Shown here: positions 36,800 through 45,409 of the stretch, piece after piece
How positions within the stretch are numbered: the stretch's first letter is position 1
How the letters are laid out: each line of letters begins with the position of its first letter
From: Diaphorobacter limosus
Lineage (GTDB): Bacteria; Pseudomonadota; Gammaproteobacteria; Burkholderiales; Burkholderiaceae_C
DNA: 64,000 nucleotides
NCBI RefSeq assembly: GCF_033100095.1
Contig: NZ_CP136921.1
Span: 3,313,001-3,377,000, forward strand
Reading direction: 5' to 3'
Position numbers and translations under genes: made by a program
Notes under the pieces: model-generated
The model's input: the letters and a program-made list of their open reading frames with translations, nothing else
Told to the model about the DNA's origin: nothing
The model's database searches: none

Positions 36800-38227
36800 A
36801 TGACAGCACTGGACATCATCATCATGGCCGCGGGCAAGGGCACGCGCATGAAAAGCCGCACCCCCAAGGTCTTGCAGCGCCTGGCCGGCAGGCCGCTGCT
36901 GCAGCATGTGCTGGACCAGGCGGCCAGCCTGCAGGCACGACGGGTGGTGGTGATCACCGGCCATGGTGCTGCAGAAGTAGAAGCTAGTTGCGCACAGAGA
37001 ACGGGCGCTAGCGGCCAATTTGACCTTAAATGCGTGCGCCAGGAGCCGCAACTGGGCACGGGCCACGCCGTGCAGCAGGCCGTGCCGCAGTTGGCCGGCG
37101 ACGGCATGGTGGTGGTGCTCTCGGGCGATGTGCCGCTGACCCAGGCCGCCACGCTGGCCGCGCTGGTCGATGCGGCCGGCGGCGAACGGCTGGCGCTGCT
37201 GACCGTGCAGCTGAGCGACCCCACGGGCTATGGCCGCATCGTGCGCGCCGCCAACGACCAGGTGCAGCGTATCGTCGAGCACAAGGACGCCAGCGCCGAG
37301 CAGCGCGCCATTGGCGAGATCTACAGCGGCATCATGGCCGTGCCGGCGCGCCTGCTCGCTGGCTGGCTGGCCCGCCTGACCAACGACAACGCCCAGGGCG
37401 AGTACTACCTGACCGACATCGTCGCCATGGCCGTGGCGGACGGCGTGCCGGTGGTGGCGCACCGCATCCAGGATGCGCTGCAGGTCGCCGGCGTGAACAG
37501 CCCGGTGCAGCTGGCCGAGCTGGAGCGCGCGCACCAGATGCGCCAGGCGGCGGCGCTGATGGAGCAGGGCGTGCGCCTGGCCGACCCCGCGCGCTTTGAC
37601 CTGCGCGACGATGCCAAGACCGGCGCGCGCGGCGAGCTGATTTGTGCGCAGGACGTGGACATCGACGTCGGCTGCATCTTCACCGGCCGCGTCGAGCTGG
37701 GCGAGGGCGTGCAGATCGGCGCCTATTGCTGCATCGCCAACGCCAGCATTGCCGCTGGCGCGGTGATCCACCCCTTCACCCATATCGACGGCGAGAAGGC
37801 CGGCGCCAGCGTCGGCGAGGGCGCCCTGGTCGGCCCGTTTGCCCGCCTGCGTCCGGGCGCGCAACTGGGGCGCGAGGTGCATATCGGCAACTTTGTCGAG
37901 GTCAAGAACTCCACCCTGGCCGACGGCGCCAAGGCCAACCACCTGGCCTACCTGGGCGACGCCACGGTGGGCGAGCGCGTCAACTACGGCGCCGGCTGCA
38001 TCACCGCCAACTACGACGGCGCCAACAAGCACCGCACCGTGATCGAGGCCGACGTGCATGTGGGCAGCAACTGCGTGCTGGTGGCGCCCGTCATCCTGGG
38101 CGCCGGCGGCACCGTGGGCGGCGGCTCCACCATCACCAAGGACACGCCGGCAGGCGCGTTGAGCGTGGCGCGCGGCAAGCAGGTCAACATTGCCGGCTGG
38201 AAGCGCCCGGTGAAACAGGCCAAGTGA
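36800..38227 (+). CDS. glmU: Bifunctional UDP-GlcNAc pyrophosphorylase / GlcN-1-P acetyltransferase
   Basis: A 475-residue enzyme making UDP-GlcNAc, the precursor of wall, LPS and exopolysaccharide. The N-terminal pyrophosphorylase has IIIMAAGKGTRMKSRTPKVL and QLGTGHAVQQ; the C-terminal left-handed beta-helix has GPFARLRPGAQLG, VEVKNSTL, NYDGANKHRTVI and GAGGTVGGGSTI. Between GHGA and the RQEPQLGTGHA region it carries about eight extra residues compared with E. coli GlmU; exactly there repeat copy G is present in frame. No nearby glmM is seen. Confidence 0.96.
   Translation: MTALDIIIMAAGKGTRMKSRTPKVLQRLAGRPLLQHVLDQAASLQARRVVVITGHGAAEVEASCAQRTGASGQFDLKCVRQEPQLGTGHAVQQAVPQLAGDGMVVVLSGDVPLTQAATLAALVDAAGGERLALLTVQLSDPTGYGRIVRAANDQVQRIVEHKDASAEQRAIGEIYSGIMAVPARLLAGWLARLTNDNAQGEYYLTDIVAMAVADGVPVVAHRIQDALQVAGVNSPVQLAELERAHQMRQAAALMEQGVRLADPARFDLRDDAKTGARGELICAQDVDIDVGCIFTGRVELGEGVQIGAYCCIANASIAAGAVIHPFTHIDGEKAGASVGEGALVGPFARLRPGAQLGREVHIGNFVEVKNSTLADGAKANHLAYLGDATVGERVNYGAGCITANYDGANKHRTVIEADVHVGSNCVLVAPVILGAGGTVGGGSTITKDTPAGALSVARGKQVNIAGWKRPVKQAK
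36981..37022 (+). repeat. ~43-bp interspersed palindromic element, copy G (inside glmU)
   Basis: AAGCTAGTTGCGC, spacer, GGGCGCTAGCGGCC and AATTTGA, with 29-nt spacing. It encodes EASCAQRTGASGQFDL in glmU, an AT-richer and atypical stretch. Confidence 0.7.
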
Positions 38228-38232
38228 CGGCC

Positions 38233-39036
38233 ATGCAAAGCGACGCGGCTGCCACTGAAACACCAGAGCAGTTGCGCGTTGCACTCGACCAGGCCCAGCG
38301 CCAGATTGCCGACATGGCCGCCGCGCACGAGGCCTTTCTGCGCGCCGTCTCGCACGACCTGCGCGCCCCGCTGCGCCATGTGACGTCGTACGGTGCCCTG
38401 GCGCGCGAGTTGCTGCAGGAGTTGTCGCAGGAGCTGCCGGGCCAGCCGCCGCAGTTGCTCGAAGCCATGGACTTTCTGGCCACCATGGAGGGATCGGCGC
38501 GCCGCATGGCGCTGATGATCGACGGCCTGCAGGCCATCGCCCGCGCCGGCCGTGCCCCGCTGCGCCTGCAATCGCTGGATCTGGCCGGCGCCGTGCAGCA
38601 GGCGCGCGCGGCCCTGGGCGGTGCGGCCGACGGCGTGCAGTGGCAGATTGCCGGCGCCATGCCGCCGGTGCAGGCCGACGCCGAGCTGCTCACCCAGCTG
38701 CTCACCCAGCTGCTGGCCAACGCCCTTAAGTTCTCGCGCGGCGTGGCCCAGCCGCGCATCGCACTGCATGCCGAGGTGGCGCCCGCCGGTCGCGTGCATG
38801 TCACCCTGCAGGACAACGGTGTCGGCTTTGACGGCACGCGCGCGCAGCAGCTGTTCGGCGTGTTCCAGCGCCTGCACCGCGAGGCCGACTTCGACGGCGT
38901 GGGCGCCGGCCTGGCCCTGTGCCAGGCCATTGCCCAGCGCCACGGCGCCAGCATCAGTGCCACCGCCGCTCCCGGCGCGGGTTGCTGCATCCGCCTGGAT
39001 TGGCCCGGGGCTGCGGCGCCCGGCTGCTCAGGGTAG
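38233..39036 (+). CDS. Soluble histidine kinase (HisKA + HATPase)
   Basis: A 267-residue cytoplasmic protein with a short coiled N-terminus, phosphoacceptor His41 in AVSHDLRAPLRHV, an N-box LLTQLLANALKFS, G1 DNGVGFD and a G2-like GVGAGLALCQAI. There is no transmembrane helix, PAS or GAF domain, and no response regulator beside it, so its input and partner must lie elsewhere. ATG 38233 was chosen; GTG 38224 is possible. Its 3' end overlaps cbpM by 9 bp in convergent orientation. Confidence 0.82.
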   Translation: MQSDAAATETPEQLRVALDQAQRQIADMAAAHEAFLRAVSHDLRAPLRHVTSYGALARELLQELSQELPGQPPQLLEAMDFLATMEGSARRMALMIDGLQAIARAGRAPLRLQSLDLAGAVQQARAALGGAADGVQWQIAGAMPPVQADAELLTQLLTQLLANALKFSRGVAQPRIALHAEVAPAGRVHVTLQDNGVGFDGTRAQQLFGVFQRLHREADFDGVGAGLALCQAIAQRHGASISATAAPGAGCCIRLDWPGAAAPGCSG

Positions 39037-39357
39037 GTCCACGCCCTGTTCCAGCTGGCGCAGGCGCTGGCGCAGCACCGCCACCTCTTCGATCAGGTCG
39101 GCCGTGAGCGCCGCCAGCTCGGGGTCGGCGTCGAAGCTCGATTCCAGCCGCGCAAGGCGGCGTGCGCGCAGCACGGTGGAACTGGTGAACAGCCAGCGGC
39201 CGCCGGACTGTTCCCCTTGCAGCAAGCCCGCCTCCAGCCGCTCCACGACCCAGCCGGGCGCCATGCAGCAGCTGCGCGCCAGCTCCTCCAGTGTCAGGCG
39301 GTTGGGCTCGTCGAGCAGCTCGGCCAGGGCCCTGTCCAGAAAATGGTGCGTGACCAT
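39028..39357 (-). CDS. cbpM: Chaperone modulator CbpM
   Basis: A 109-residue MerR-like protein (TLEELARSCCMAPGWVVERLEAGLL; RLARLESSFDADPELAALTADLIEEV then a coiled end). CbpM binds the J domain of CbpA and blocks its action on DnaK. It lies two bases after cbpA on the same strand, the standard pair. Confidence 0.85.
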   Translation of the reverse strand: MVTHHFLDRALAELLDEPNRLTLEELARSCCMAPGWVVERLEAGLLQGEQSGGRWLFTSSTVLRARRLARLESSFDADPELAALTADLIEEVAVLRQRLRQLEQGVDLP

Positions 39358-39359
39358 GG

Positions 39360-40343
39360 TCAGCCTCCTTGCGCGCCCTGCGTGGCGCGCGGCTTGAAGT
39401 CGGGGAAGGCCTGGGCCAGGGCGCGGTAGGCCTGCTGCTGCGCCGGGGTGGCGGCGGCGGGCAGGGCCACATGCAGCTCCAGGTACAGGTCGCCGGGCGT
39501 GGCGGCGGGTATGCCGCGCTCTTTCAGGCGCAGCTTGCGCCCGGGCTTCCAGCGTGGCGGCACGGTGACCTCGACGGTGCTGCCGCCGGGTGTCTGCACC
39601 TCGATGGCACCGCCCAGCTCGGCCTCCCAGGGCGCCAGGGTGACGGCTTGATAGACGTCGCGATCCTCGGCGCGCCAGCGGGTGTCGGGCTTGAACCGCA
39701 CCTCCAGGAACAGGTCGCCCGCCGGCGTGCCTGGGCCGCCCTGGCCGGACAGGCGTATCAGCTGGCCCGCGCGCACGCCCTTGGGAATGGTTACCTGCAG
39801 CTGGCGCTGTTCGTTGACCAGATGCCCGGCCGCGTCCAGCCGCGCGCCGTGCAGGGCCAGCAGCTGCTCGCCGCCGTGGTAGGCGTCGCGCAGATCCAGC
39901 TCGATGGACGCATGGTGATCGCGCCCGCGCTGCGGTGGCGGCGCGCCTCGGGCCTGGGCGCCGCCGCGGCCCTGGGCATGCTGGGCGCGGGCGGCGCGGC
40001 CGAAGAGCTGCTCGAAGAAGTCGCTGAATTCGGCGCCGTCCAGGCCCTCGGCGCCGGGTGCGCCGGTGAACTCGAAACCGGCGTCCCAGTTGGGCGGCGG
40101 GCGGAAGTCCTGACCCGGGTGGTGCGCGGCCTCTTGCCCCAGGCGGTCGTAGGCAGCGCGCTTTTCGGGGTCGGACAGGACGGTGTTGGCCTCGTTCACC
40201 TCGGCCATGCGGGCAGAGGCGTCAGCCTCCTTGCTGACGTCGGGGTGGTAGCGGCGCGCCAACTTGCGGTAGGCCTTCTTGATGTCGTCCGCACCGGCAT
40301 CGCGCGGCACGCCCAGGATTTGGTAGTAGTCCTTGAATTCCAT
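39360..40343 (-). CDS. cbpA: DnaJ-like co-chaperone CbpA
   Basis: A 327-residue J-domain protein. The J domain (1-70) starts EFKDYYQILGVPRDAG and has HPD at 33-35; a Gly/Ala-rich linker and two DnaJ C-terminal barrel domains follow, without a zinc-finger region. CbpA stimulates DnaK and binds curved DNA. An AGGATG-type site precedes ATG 40343. Confidence 0.9.
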   Translation of the reverse strand: MEFKDYYQILGVPRDAGADDIKKAYRKLARRYHPDVSKEADASARMAEVNEANTVLSDPEKRAAYDRLGQEAAHHPGQDFRPPPNWDAGFEFTGAPGAEGLDGAEFSDFFEQLFGRAARAQHAQGRGGAQARGAPPPQRGRDHHASIELDLRDAYHGGEQLLALHGARLDAAGHLVNEQRQLQVTIPKGVRAGQLIRLSGQGGPGTPAGDLFLEVRFKPDTRWRAEDRDVYQAVTLAPWEAELGGAIEVQTPGGSTVEVTVPPRWKPGRKLRLKERGIPAATPGDLYLELHVALPAAATPAQQQAYRALAQAFPDFKPRATQGAQGG

Positions 40344-40427
40344 GCATCCTCCATGCTTGGCATGGGTCGAGGGTGGCGCCTATGCGGCCACAGGTCAAGG
40401 GGCGGAGTTGTTTTTACTATCGTATTT

Positions 40428-40470
40428 ATAGCTTGTAGCGCTTATTGGGTATGCGCTATCGGCAATTTTG
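40428..40470 (+). repeat. ~43-bp interspersed palindromic element, copy H (at the 3' end of the Lrp-family gene)
   Basis: ATAGCTTGTAGCGC, spacer, ATGCGCTATCGGC and AATTTTG, spacing 29 nt. On the minus strand it supplies the last codons and the stop codon of the Lrp-family gene. Confidence 0.75.
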
Positions 40471-40936
40471 TCTCGAATTTTGCGCGCTGCGTGGCGAAGA
40501 AGACCTTGACGTTGCGCACATTCGCGTCCTGGGTGAACAGGCGCTGCGACAGGGCCAGGTAGGCCGGCATGTCGCGCGTGTGCACGACGAGTACGAAGTC
40601 CGGCCCGGGCGACACGCGCCAGCATTGCTGCACCGCATCGTCGGCGATGGCGCGGGCCTGGAAGGCGTCCAGGTGCTCGGCGCCCTGGCGGTCCAGTGAC
40701 ACCTCGACAATGGCCGCCAGCCCGTGGCCTTGCAGCGCCGCCAGCCGGTCGGGCTGCAGCAGCGCCACCTGGCGCTCGATCAGGCCGGACTCCTGCAGCC
40801 GCCGCACGCGGCGCAGGCAGGTGGGGGGCGAAACATGCACGCGCTCGGCCAAGGCTTGGTTGCTGAGCGAGGCATCGCGCTGGAGCCAGTCCAGCAGCTG
40901 CCAGTCGGTTGCATCGGGTATGAAATCAGATTCCAT
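40442..40936 (-). CDS. Lrp/AsnC-family transcriptional regulator
   Basis: A 164-residue protein with an N-terminal helix-turn-helix (LLDWLQRDASLSNQALAERV, then SPPTCLRRVRRLQESGLI) and a C-terminal RAM ligand-binding domain (FVLVVHTRDMPAYLALSQRLF; VRNVKVFF). These proteins sense amino acids. The last residues, KLPIAHTQ, and the stop come from repeat copy H. It is divergent from glmS across an AT-rich gap with a strong palindrome. Confidence 0.9.
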   Translation of the reverse strand: MESDFIPDATDWQLLDWLQRDASLSNQALAERVHVSPPTCLRRVRRLQESGLIERQVALLQPDRLAALQGHGLAAIVEVSLDRQGAEHLDAFQARAIADDAVQQCWRVSPGPDFVLVVHTRDMPAYLALSQRLFTQDANVRNVKVFFATQRAKFETKLPIAHTQ

Positions 40937-40966
40937 TACAAATAAAAATGAGAAATAAAATTTGTC

Positions 40967-40985
40967 ATTTCATTGTCAATGAAAT
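40967..40985. promoter_or_regulatory. Palindrome, candidate Lrp-family operator
   Basis: ATTTCATTG-T-CAATGAAAT is a perfect 9+9 palindrome, 31 bp upstream of the Lrp-family start, within an AT-rich gap. Lrp-family proteins bind such symmetric AT-rich sites, often for autoregulation. Confidence 0.55.
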
Positions 40986-41074
40986 TATTGCGCATAAACA
41001 AAAGAAAAAATCTTGAAAATTTCTAGCTTGTCAGTCTAGCATCGCATCCATTGTTCATTTGGGGAGGTTTTTCT

Positions 41075-42985
41075 ATGTGCGGCATCGTCGGCGCGGTATC
41101 CACGCGCAACATCGTTCCCATCCTGGTGCAGGGCCTGCAGCGGCTCGAGTACCGCGGCTATGACTCCTGCGGCGTGGCCGTGCATGAGGCGAGCATGGGC
41201 CAGCACCCGGCAGGCGGCCTGCGTCGCGCCCGCAGCACGGCGCGCGTGGCCGAGCTGCTGGAGCAGGTGGCGCAGGACGACCTGCAGGGCGCCACCGGCA
41301 TCGCCCACACGCGCTGGGCCACGCATGGTGCGCCCGCGGTGCACAACGCCCACCCGCATTTCAGCCACGGTTGTGGCGAGGCGCCGGCCGAGACGGCGCG
41401 CGCCGGCCGCGTGGCCCTGGTGCACAACGGCATCATCGAAAACCATGAGCAGCTGCGCGCGCGGCTGCAGGCGCGCGGCTATGTGTTCTCCAGCCAGACC
41501 GATACCGAGGTCATCGCGCACCTGGTGGACAGCCTGTACGACGGCGACCTGTTCCAGGCCGTGCGCGCCGCCACCGCCGAGCTGCATGGTGCGTTTGCCA
41601 TTGCCGTGATCCACAAGGACGAGCCGCAGCGCGTGGTCGGCGCGCGCGCCGGCTCGCCCTTGGTCCTGGGCGTGGGCCAGGGCGAGAACTTTCTGGCCAG
41701 CGACGCCATGGCCCTGGCCGGCGTGACCGATCAGATCGTCTACCTGGAGGAGGGCGACCTGGTGGATCTGCAGCTGGGCCGCTACTGGATCACCGGGCCG
41801 GATGGCCAGCCCCTGGCCGAAGGCAGCCGCCCCGTTCGCACCGTGCACGCGCACAGCGGCGCGGCCGAGCTGGGGCCGTACCGCCACTACATGCAAAAGG
41901 AAATCTTCGAGCAGCCGCGCGCCATTGCCGACACGCTGGACGGCGTGCAGGCCATCGTGCCCGAGCTGTTTGACGGCGCCGGCCAGCATGGCCAGCCGGG
42001 CCAGGCAGCGTGGCGCGTGTTCAAGGAGATCGACTCGGTGCTCATCCTGGCCTGCGGCACCAGCTACTACAGCGGCTGCACGGCCAAGTACTGGCTCGAA
42101 TCCATCGCCGGCATTCCCACGCAGGTGGAGGTGGCCAGCGAGTACCGCTACCGCACCAGCGTGCCCAACCCGCGCACCCTGGTGGTCACCATCAGCCAGT
42201 CCGGCGAGACGGCCGACACCCTGGCCGCGCTGCGCCACGCCCAGGGCCTGGGCATGAAGCACACGCTGACCATCTGCAATGTGGCCACCAGCGCCATGGT
42301 GCGCGAATGCGCGTTGACCTACGTCACGCGCGCCGGGGTGGAGATCGGCGTGGCATCCACCAAGGCCTTCACCACGCAGCTGGCGGGCCTGTTCCTGCTG
42401 ACCCTGGCGCTGGCGCAAACCAAGGGGCGCCTGACAGAGGAAAAGGAAGCCCAGTACCTGACCGCCATGCGCCATCTGCCGGCGGCCCTGCAGGCCGTGC
42501 TGGCGCTGGAGCCGCAGATCATCAGCTGGGCCGAGGACTTCGCGAAGATGGAAAACGCGCTGTTCCTGGGACGTGGCATCCACTATCCGGTGGCGCTGGA
42601 AGGGGCCCTGAAACTCAAGGAAATCAGCTACATCCACGCCGAGGCCTATCCGGCCGGCGAGCTCAAGCACGGGCCCCTGGCACTGGTGACGAGCAGCATG
42701 CCGGTGGTCACCGTGGCGCCCAACGACGAGCTGCTGGAAAAGCTCAAGAGCAACATGCAGGAAGTGCGCGCGCGCGGCGGCGTGCTGTATGTGCTGGCCG
42801 ACGCCCGCACCAATATCGAGAGCAGCGAGGGTGTGCATGTGATCCGCATGCCCGAGCACTACGGCCCCCTGTCACCTTTGCTGCATGTCGTGCCCCTGCA
42901 GCTGCTGGCCTACCACACCGCCTGCGCCCGCGGCACGGATGTGGACAAACCGCGCAATTTGGCCAAGAGCGTGACGGTCGAATGA
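41075..42985 (+). CDS. glmS: Glutamine--fructose-6-phosphate aminotransferase (isomerizing)
   Basis: A 636-residue enzyme that forms glucosamine-6-P from fructose-6-P and glutamine. The N-terminal glutaminase starts MCGIVGAV with nucleophile Cys2 and has [10 protein letters not shown]; the C-terminal SIS domains show [24 protein letters not shown] and [17 protein letters not shown]; the end is [13 protein letters not shown]. The ATG at 41075 follows GGGGAGG. In many bacteria the last 36 bp are the Tn7 target. Here the 3' end begins a tandem repeat array. It supplies amino sugars to the polysaccharide locus downstream. Confidence 0.97.
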   Translation: MCGIVGAVSTRNIVPILVQGLQRLEYRGYDSCGVAVHEASMGQHPAGGLRRARSTARVAELLEQVAQDDLQGATGIAHTRWATHGAPAVHNAHPHFSHGCGEAPAETARAGRVALVHNGIIENHEQLRARLQARGYVFSSQTDTEVIAHLVDSLYDGDLFQAVRAATAELHGAFAIAVIHKDEPQRVVGARAGSPLVLGVGQGENFLASDAMALAGVTDQIVYLEEGDLVDLQLGRYWITGPDGQPLAEGSRPVRTVHAHSGAAELGPYRHYMQKEIFEQPRAIADTLDGVQAIVPELFDGAGQHGQPGQAAWRVFKEIDSVLILACGTSYYSGCTAKYWLESIAGIPTQVEVASEYRYRTSVPNPRTLVVTISQSGETADTLAALRHAQGLGMKHTLTICNVATSAMVRECALTYVTRAGVEIGVASTKAFTTQLAGLFLLTLALAQTKGRLTEEKEAQYLTAMRHLPAALQAVLALEPQIISWAEDFAKMENALFLGRGIHYPVALEGALKLKEISYIHAEAYPAGELKHGPLALVTSSMPVVTVAPNDELLEKLKSNMQEVRARGGVLYVLADARTNIESSEGVHVIRMPEHYGPLSPLLHVVPLQLLAYHTACARGTDVDKPRNLAKSVTVE

Positions 42986-43671
42986 CCGGCGCGCTCTTGG
43001 GGCGGCGCAGCCGCCGCGCGTAGCGCCCAAATGGCGCGGTTTGGACGCCACTCACTTCGCGCAGCGAAGTTATGTGGCGGCACAAGCCCAGAAACCTTGC
43101 CAAGAGCGTGACGGTCGAATGACCGGCGCGCTCTTGGGGCGGCGCAGCCGCCGCGCGTAGCGCCCAAATGGCGCGGTTTGGACGCCACTCACTTCGCGCA
43201 GCGAAGTTATGTGGCGGCACAAGCCCGGAAGCCTTGCCAAGAGCGTGACGGTCGAATGACCGGCGCGCTCTTGGGGCGGCGCAGCCGCCGCGCGTAGCGC
43301 CCAAATGGCGCGGTTTGGACGCCACTCACTTCGCGCAGCGAAGTTATGTGGCGGCACAAGCCCGGAAGCCTTGCCAAGAGCGTGACGGTCGAATGACCGG
43401 CGCGCTCTTGGGGCGGCGCAGCCGCCGCGCGTAGCGCCCAAATGGCGCGGTTTGGACGCCACTCACTTCGCGCAGCGAAGTTATGTGGCGGCACAAGCCC
43501 GGAAGCCTTGCCAAGAGCGTGACGGTCGAATGACCGGCGCGCTCTTGGGGCGGCGCAGCCGCCGCGCGTAGCGCCCAAATGGCGCGGTTTGGACGCCACT
43601 CACTTCGCGCAGCGAAGTTATGTGGCGGCACAAGCCCGGAAGCCTTGCCAAGAGCGTGACGATCGAATGAC
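42962..43671 (+). repeat. 137-bp tandem array, five units plus a partial, each carrying a copy of the glmS 3' end
   Basis: Identical landmarks recur every 137 bp (GACCGGCGCG at 42984, 43121, 43258, 43395, 43532). Units run 42962-43098, 43099-43235, 43236-43372, 43373-43509, 43510-43646, and a partial copy ends near 43671. Each unit begins with a hairpin (CCAAGAGCG ... CGCTCTTGG, with inner CGGTC/GACCG) that contains the glmS stop. Before each later hairpin the sequence still reads KP, then RN or GS, then LAKSVTVE and stop, as in glmS. The rest contains a GGCGGC/GCCGCC stem and CTTCGC-GCGAAG. The period is not a multiple of three, so open frames on the minus strand are not real genes. Confidence 0.95.
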
Positions 43672-43966
43672 AGGCGCCCCCGCTCGGAAAATGATTTGTG
43701 TCTCTTTACAAGTCAATGGGTTGCAGCCAGGCGTGGGCATACAGGCTCGAATCGTGAAATTGTTTCCATTTATGCCAGAAGCGGTCGATATAGGAGTTGG
43801 GCCGCGTAGCGATCAGGTATGCTGCATCGCAACAAACAATCAATCTACATTGCCGATAGGAAAAGCCAAACTCTGGCGGCATGGGCATCAGGGTTCGATC
43901 GCTGACGGGTCGCCATGAACCCGGATTACCCTCTTGCCTGTCAAAAAAGCGGATTGCCAGCACATC
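43672..43966. other. Gene-free spacer between the glmS array and manC
   Basis: About 295 bp of lower-GC sequence with no convincing gene. On the minus strand an open frame ending at 43706 encodes a Trp/Tyr/Phe-rich peptide (SYRQCRLIVCCDAAYLIA and beyond) that could be a relic, but it runs into manC and was not recognised. The promoter of the polysaccharide genes may lie here. Confidence 0.5.
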
Positions 43967-45409
43967 ATGTTGATTCAGCCAGTCGTTTTGTCGGGAGGTT
44001 CGGGCACGCGCCTGTGGCCGCTGTCCCGTGAAAAGTACCCCAAGCAGCTGCTTTCCTTCGTGGGGCAGGATTCGCTGTTGCAGGCCACGTTGCGCCGGCT
44101 GGAGGGCATCGATGGCGCCACCTGCGCGCCGCCGCTGGTGGTCTGCAACGACGAGTACCGCTTTGTGGTGGCCGAGCAGCTCAGGCTGATGGGGCTGCAG
44201 GGCCGCATCGTGCTCGAACCCGTGGGGCGCAATACCGCACCGGCGCTGACGCTGGCCGCGCTGGCTGCTCGGGCGGCTGGCGACGACCCGGTGTTGCTCG
44301 TCATGCCGGCCGACCATGTGGTGAGCCAGGTGGCGGCATTTCAGGAATGCGTGCGCCACGCCGCGCGCCTTGCCCAGAACGGAGCCGTGGTCACTTTTGG
44401 CATCACCCCGGATCGACCGGAGACGGGCTATGGCTACATACAGGCGGGTGCGGCGCTGGATGCCGGTGGTGCCTGTGCCATCGCCCGCTTCGTGGAAAAG
44501 CCCGATCGCGCCACGGCCGAGGGCTATCTGAAGCAAGGCAACTATTCATGGAACAGCGGCGTGTTCGTGCTGCGGGCGTCCGTGTGGCTGAATGCGCTGC
44601 GGCTATGCCGGCCAGACATCCTCGAGGCCTGCGAGGCGGCCTGGAACAAGAGCACCTCCGACCTGTCGTTTGTGCGGGTGGATGCCGAGGCCTTTGCCGC
44701 CTGCCCCAGCGATTCGATCGACTACGCGGTGATGGAGCGCCTGGCCGGAGCGCAGGCGGTGGAGGGCTTGCCGCAGGGCGTGGTGCTGCCGCTGTCCGCG
44801 GGCTGGTCCGATGTGGGCGCATGGGATGCGCTGTGGCAGATACTGCCCAAGGATGAGGCCGGCAACGTGAGTCAGGGGCGGGTGATGTTGCAGGACTGCG
44901 ACGATACCCTGGCCTATTCTTCGGGCCGGCTGCTGGCCTGCGTGGGCGTGCAGGGCCTGGTGGTGGTGGAGACGCCGGATGCGGTGCTGGTGGTCGATCA
45001 GCGCCACACGCAGGACGTGAAGAAGATCGTCGATCGCCTGAAGCGCGAGGGCTGCGCCGAGGGCATGCTGCACCGCAAGGTGTACCGCCCCTGGGGCTGG
45101 TACGACGGTGTGGACGCGGGTGAGCGCTTCCAGGTCAAGCGCATCATGGTCAAGCCTGGTGGCAAGCTCTCGCTGCAGATGCACCACCATCGTGCCGAGC
45201 ACTGGGTCGTGGTGCGCGGCACGGCGCGCGTGACCAAGGGTGACGAGGCTTTTTTGCTCACCGAGAACCAGTCCACCTATATCCCCCTCGGCGTCACGCA
45301 CCGGCTGGAGAACCCCGGCCATGTAGACCTGGAGATGATCGAGGTGCAGTCCGGCTCCTACCTGGGGGAGGATGACATCGTGCGTCTGGGGGATGTGTAT
45401 GGGCGCTGA
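43967..45409 (+). CDS. manC: Mannose-1-phosphate guanylyltransferase / mannose-6-phosphate isomerase
   Basis: A 480-residue type II enzyme. The N-terminal nucleotidyltransferase domain has LSGGSGTRLWPLSREKYPKQ and the substrate motif FVEKPD; the C-terminal cupin isomerase domain (about 350-480) has YRPWGWYDG and the metal-site GGKLSLQMHHHRAEHW. It makes GDP-mannose, probably from fructose-6-P via mannose-6-P; a phosphomannomutase is not in the window. The ATG at 43967 gives MLIQPVVLSGG, the usual family start. It heads the exopolysaccharide locus. Confidence 0.94.
   Translation: MLIQPVVLSGGSGTRLWPLSREKYPKQLLSFVGQDSLLQATLRRLEGIDGATCAPPLVVCNDEYRFVVAEQLRLMGLQGRIVLEPVGRNTAPALTLAALAARAAGDDPVLLVMPADHVVSQVAAFQECVRHAARLAQNGAVVTFGITPDRPETGYGYIQAGAALDAGGACAIARFVEKPDRATAEGYLKQGNYSWNSGVFVLRASVWLNALRLCRPDILEACEAAWNKSTSDLSFVRVDAEAFAACPSDSIDYAVMERLAGAQAVEGLPQGVVLPLSAGWSDVGAWDALWQILPKDEAGNVSQGRVMLQDCDDTLAYSSGRLLACVGVQGLVVVETPDAVLVVDQRHTQDVKKIVDRLKREGCAEGMLHRKVYRPWGWYDGVDAGERFQVKRIMVKPGGKLSLQMHHHRAEHWVVVRGTARVTKGDEAFLLTENQSTYIPLGVTHRLENPGHVDLEMIEVQSGSYLGEDDIVRLGDVYGR

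Noticed and set aside
42744..43631. Series of minus-strand open frames over the glmS array with a repeated peptide ([11 protein letters not shown] type)
   Set aside because: They are the antisense of the glmS end in each 137-bp unit. The period is not a multiple of three, so the same DNA is read in rotating frames; there is no ribosome-binding site or plausible protein.
42962..43671. CRISPR array
   Set aside because: Units are contiguous 137-bp tandem copies without unique spacers, and no cas genes are present.
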